Source of the DNA: Lepisosteus oculatus | Taxonomy: Eukaryota > Chordata > Actinopteri > Semionotiformes > Lepisosteidae | Direction: 5' to 3' | NCBI RefSeq assembly: GCF_040954835.1 | Contig: NC_090709.1 | Location: forward strand, 40,218,975 to 40,282,974 | DNA length: 64,000 bases | Shown here: one piece after another, positions 61,391 through 64,000 of the stretch | Position numbering within the stretch: the first letter of the stretch is position 1 | Layout of the letters: each line of letters starts with the position of its first letter | The notes under the pieces: generated by a model | Told to the model about the DNA's origin: nothing | What the model saw: only the letters and a program-made list of their open reading frames with translations | Databases searched by the model: none | Position numbers and translations under genes: made by a program

Positions 61391-62639
61391 ACTTCACTGT
61401 GACACTACGATGGTCCTGGTCACAACTCTGTCAGCTGACCAGCTGCAGAAACAGGATTGGTCAGGTGACAATTAAAAAGCAGGAAGTGGAGTCTCCCAGT
61501 GTTGCTGCAGCCAGAGCAGCGAGTGGAGGAAGGAGCTGCTGGAGAAGGAAGACCAGTTCACAGCTCTGTCTGTGTCCTTCCCAGCACAACCCCCTGCTCT
61601 CCTACAGTCAGGGCACGTGTTTCATCTCTCTCACTTCCACAGAGCTCAGCAGGACTGGTTTGCTTTAGACATCGTTCACATATGATCTGGGATATGGTGC
61701 ATGTCCTCTACTACCTATTTTCCTGTTTTTCCATTGATCTAGAGTGGAAGTTTGCTGGTGACCCTGTGACAACTCGCAGATTCTCCCCTCATGACGATCA
61801 ACCTTTCTCACCAGCCCAGCAGTGGCCCTGACTGACCAGAAGATAAAGCCAGTTGTTTTTCCAGCTCAGAGGGGACAGGAGACCTGTCCTGACCCAGTGT
61901 CCAGTTGACAGCCCCACTCCCCGTCCAAGTGAGATGCAGGCAGACGGCTCTCAGAACAAACACTTTCACAGCCAGGTAAGGAAGGTAAGGAAACGGTACT
62001 CTTTATTCACAGTTTGGGATAAAGCAGTCCAGAAACCAGAAGACAAACCTCTAGTTCTTCTGCAAACTGTTGATAGACATGCATCCAGACACAGCTCCCA
62101 GGCTCAGCAGTCAGACGACCTCCCCCTGACTCAGCTCTGCAGCTCTTCCCTCCTGCTCTGCTCAGCACAACTGCTCTCTGTCCCCAGCAGCACCAGACTG
62201 AAGGCCTCCCCTCCTGCCTTTTAACTGTCTCCCCACCAATCGTCTTCCACCAATTAGGCAGGTGATTATAGGCAGCAGGTTGTTCTCCTGGGCCTCGTTG
62301 GGGATGAAGGTCAGACCAGTGCCACTGTCTTGCCTGAACCTGCTGTGGTTTGGGAGAGGCGTGTGACGGGAAGGTGAAGTGGTTTTTGGGTCTTTCTGAT
62401 CCCATATTATAATCGGTGTTAAACCATTGCTGTAGTTTGTTTTGGGTCTCGGGATTAACCTTGCTGGATGTCCTACAGGCTCACCTTCCTCATCCTCTGT
62501 GTTGGGACTCAGTTGTTCCTGAAATCAATAAAAAATAAACCCAATTCAACTAGGAAAACTGTGTGATTAGTTTTCCAGGATGAGTAAAAGCATAAATGTT
62601 AAAATATGCAGAAAATTCAATGAAAATAAACAGCTTGTT
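61391..62639. other. Probably repeat-derived, no gene recognised
   Basis: 62220-62280 (ccaattaggcaggtgattat aggcagcagg) reads in antisense like the upstream part of fish LTRs. Open frames on both strands lack domain signatures. Confidence 0.3.
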
Positions 62640-62880
62640 TATCAGAGGCTTTGATCCCACAGCCCCAGAGTTAGAAGCCCAGAGCTCTTCCACTGAGCCA
62701 CAGTGTCTCTGTGAGTCTGGGGCTCCTGTGTGCTCTTGGTTTTCCCGGCTCAGGGTTCAAGACTGAGGGATAAAAGACAGACCGAATAAACTCTCCATCA
62801 GGACAGGAGCCAGTGGAGGAGTGGAGATGGTGCAGAACTCCTGAGCCCAAGGTTGCAGGTTCAAGTCCTGGCTGAGGTGG
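62640..62880. repeat. Paired tRNA-like unit, copy 1
   Basis: On the minus strand, cactgtggctcagtggaaga and later gctgtgggatcaaagcc form A- and B-box-like elements. On the plus strand, gtggagatggtgcagaactc and gcaggttcaagtcctggctg form a second pair. The two halves are divergent, and the whole is repeated at 62990-63240. Confidence 0.6.
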
Positions 62881-62989
62881 GTTTGCAGTGTGGTTCTCCC
62901 CAGCAGTGACAGGGTGAGAAGTAAAAGCCCACAGCTCTCGTGTCTTTATTTATCACCGTGTTACTGTTCACAAGAATTAAATTAACAAA

Positions 62990-63240
62990 AGCTCCAGGTC
63001 CTTCCAGGATTTGAACCCACAACCACCAGGCAGAAGTCCAGAGCTCTTCCCCTGAGCCACAGTGTGTCTTTGTAGATCTGGGGCTCCTGTGGGCTCTTGG
63101 TCTTCTTCCCAGTTCAGGGCTGAAACGGAGGGATAAGAGCCGGACCGAATCCCTCTCCCCTTGGGCCTGGAGCAGGTGGAGGAGTGGAGACGGTGCTGCG
63201 CTCATGACCAGAAGGTTGTGGGTTCAAGTCCTGGCTGATC
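62990..63240. repeat. Paired tRNA-like unit, copy 2
   Basis: Minus strand: tggctcaggggaagagctc and gttgtgggttcaaatcctgg. Plus strand: gtggagacggtgctgcgctc and gttgtgggttcaagtcctgg. Both B boxes (GGTTCAAATCC and GGTTCAAGTCC) are near-consensus. It is better preserved than copy 1. No full cloverleaf is supported. Confidence 0.65.
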
Positions 63241-63269
63241 CCTGGTAAGTAAACCAAGGTGAGTATGTG

Positions 63270-63985
63270 GGCAGGATGATGGGGAGGGGCTATTACTGGG
63301 GGGTAGTGGGGGGGGTGGAGGAGGCAGAGCAGGGCCAGGGGGAGGGGCAGCTAGTGGGGGGTGGGCTAGAGCAGGGTAGCTGCTAGGTTAGGCAGGGGGG
63401 TAGTGGGTGGTTAGGGTAGAGTAGCAGTAGAGGGAGGGGTAGTGAGTGGGTAGAGTAGGGTAGGGCTAGGATAGGATAGACAGTTAGGTGGGTGGGGTAG
63501 CACTAGGGGGAGGGGTAGCTCCAGTGGGGTAGTGGGGGGTAGGATAGAGTAGGGCAGGGCTAGGGAGAGAGGTGGGGGGTGGGTGAGTAGAGTAGGGCAG
63601 GGCTAGGAAGAGGAGCTGGGAGGGGTGACAGGAGGAGGCAGGGCTGGAGAGGTGAGGGAGGAGGAGTGGCCTGGGCCTGAGGGGGCAGGAGGAAGAGGAG
63701 CTGGGAGGGGGGCCCAGGCCAGGGTAGGAGGGAGGGGTGACGGGAGGAGGCAGGTAGGGGCAGGCAGGCAAGGAGAGATGAGGGGCAGGTGGAGGAGCTG
63801 GGAGGGTGGGGGTAGAGCAGGAGAGGAGGCAGGTAGGCAAGGAGAGGTGAGGAGGGAGGGAGGCCCAGGCAGGAGGGAAGGGGGAAGGAGGCCCAGGGAG
63901 GGGGGAAGTGCAAAACTTCTAAACTTCTTTTCTTTTGTAGGAGTGGAGGTGGGGGGGGGGGGGGTGACTGGGGCAGGAGGGTGGA
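63270..63985 (+). repeat. G-rich purine minisatellite
   Basis: Strongly strand-asymmetric GGGAGG/GGCAGG/GTAGGG sequence with many G runs and a final run of about 14 G at 63950. It can form G-quadruplexes in principle. Open frames on both strands are compositional. Confidence 0.9.
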
Positions 63986-64000
63986 GATGATGAAAGTTTG

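Noticed and set aside
63484-63990. Proline- or glycine-rich frames over the purine tract
   Set aside because: Compositional consequences of G-rich repeats; open on both strands at once.

Overview
The window looks like nuclear DNA of a ray-finned fish. It is intron-rich and crowded with minisatellites, with LINE 3' ends, tRNA-derived repeats, CA/GT tracts and a decayed 28S rDNA fragment. No bacterial operon structure is visible. The immune-receptor content and repeat style would fit a non-teleost such as gar or bowfin, but I cannot prove the species from sequence alone.

About 0-36 kb is a cluster of five single-pass immunoglobulin-superfamily receptor genes whose orientation alternates: a minus-strand gene running off the left edge (leader 3018-3048, V 1357-1707, transmembrane exon 186-335), a complete plus-strand gene at 7844-11719, a minus-strand gene at 15983-19450, a plus-strand gene at 22073-25229 and a minus-strand gene at 29903-35749. 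There are two families. Family A (the first, third and fourth genes) has a leader, one V-set domain with a J-like tail in the same exon, a transmembrane exon and short cytoplasmic exons carrying Tyr-Glu motifs. It resembles fish novel immune-type receptors (NITR). Family B (the second and fifth genes) has one or two V-set domains, a cysteine-free Ig-like domain, a small hinge exon and a transmembrane/tail exon. All Ig, hinge and transmembrane splice junctions placed here are phase 1. A truncated V exon made by a 1,187-bp tandem duplication and a short decayed V fragment also occur.

Minisatellites are part of the gene architecture. Homologous arrays sit at the same intron positions in the two family B genes. 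One 52-bp array of about 30 units grew out of the coding end of a cytoplasmic tail.

36-45 kb is mostly repeats, with one candidate exon of unknown function (42.9-43.6 kb) followed by a poly(A) signal. 45.4-46.7 kb is a tandem duplication of a promoter-like, AT-rich stretch. 47-54 kb is GC-rich duplicated sequence with decayed LINE and Ty3/gypsy pieces and no gene I can recognise. 54.2-55.6 kb is a striking array of about 16 units of 73-96 bp, most of them framed by splice-acceptor-like and donor-like sites around a 28-32-nt core. 55.9-60.2 kb is a degenerate satellite interrupted by a LINE 3' end. 60.4-64 kb holds promoter/LTR-like sequence, two copies of a paired tRNA-like unit and a G-rich purine tract.

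All exon boundaries were read by eye from splice consensus, phase and homology among copies; none is backed by transcripts.
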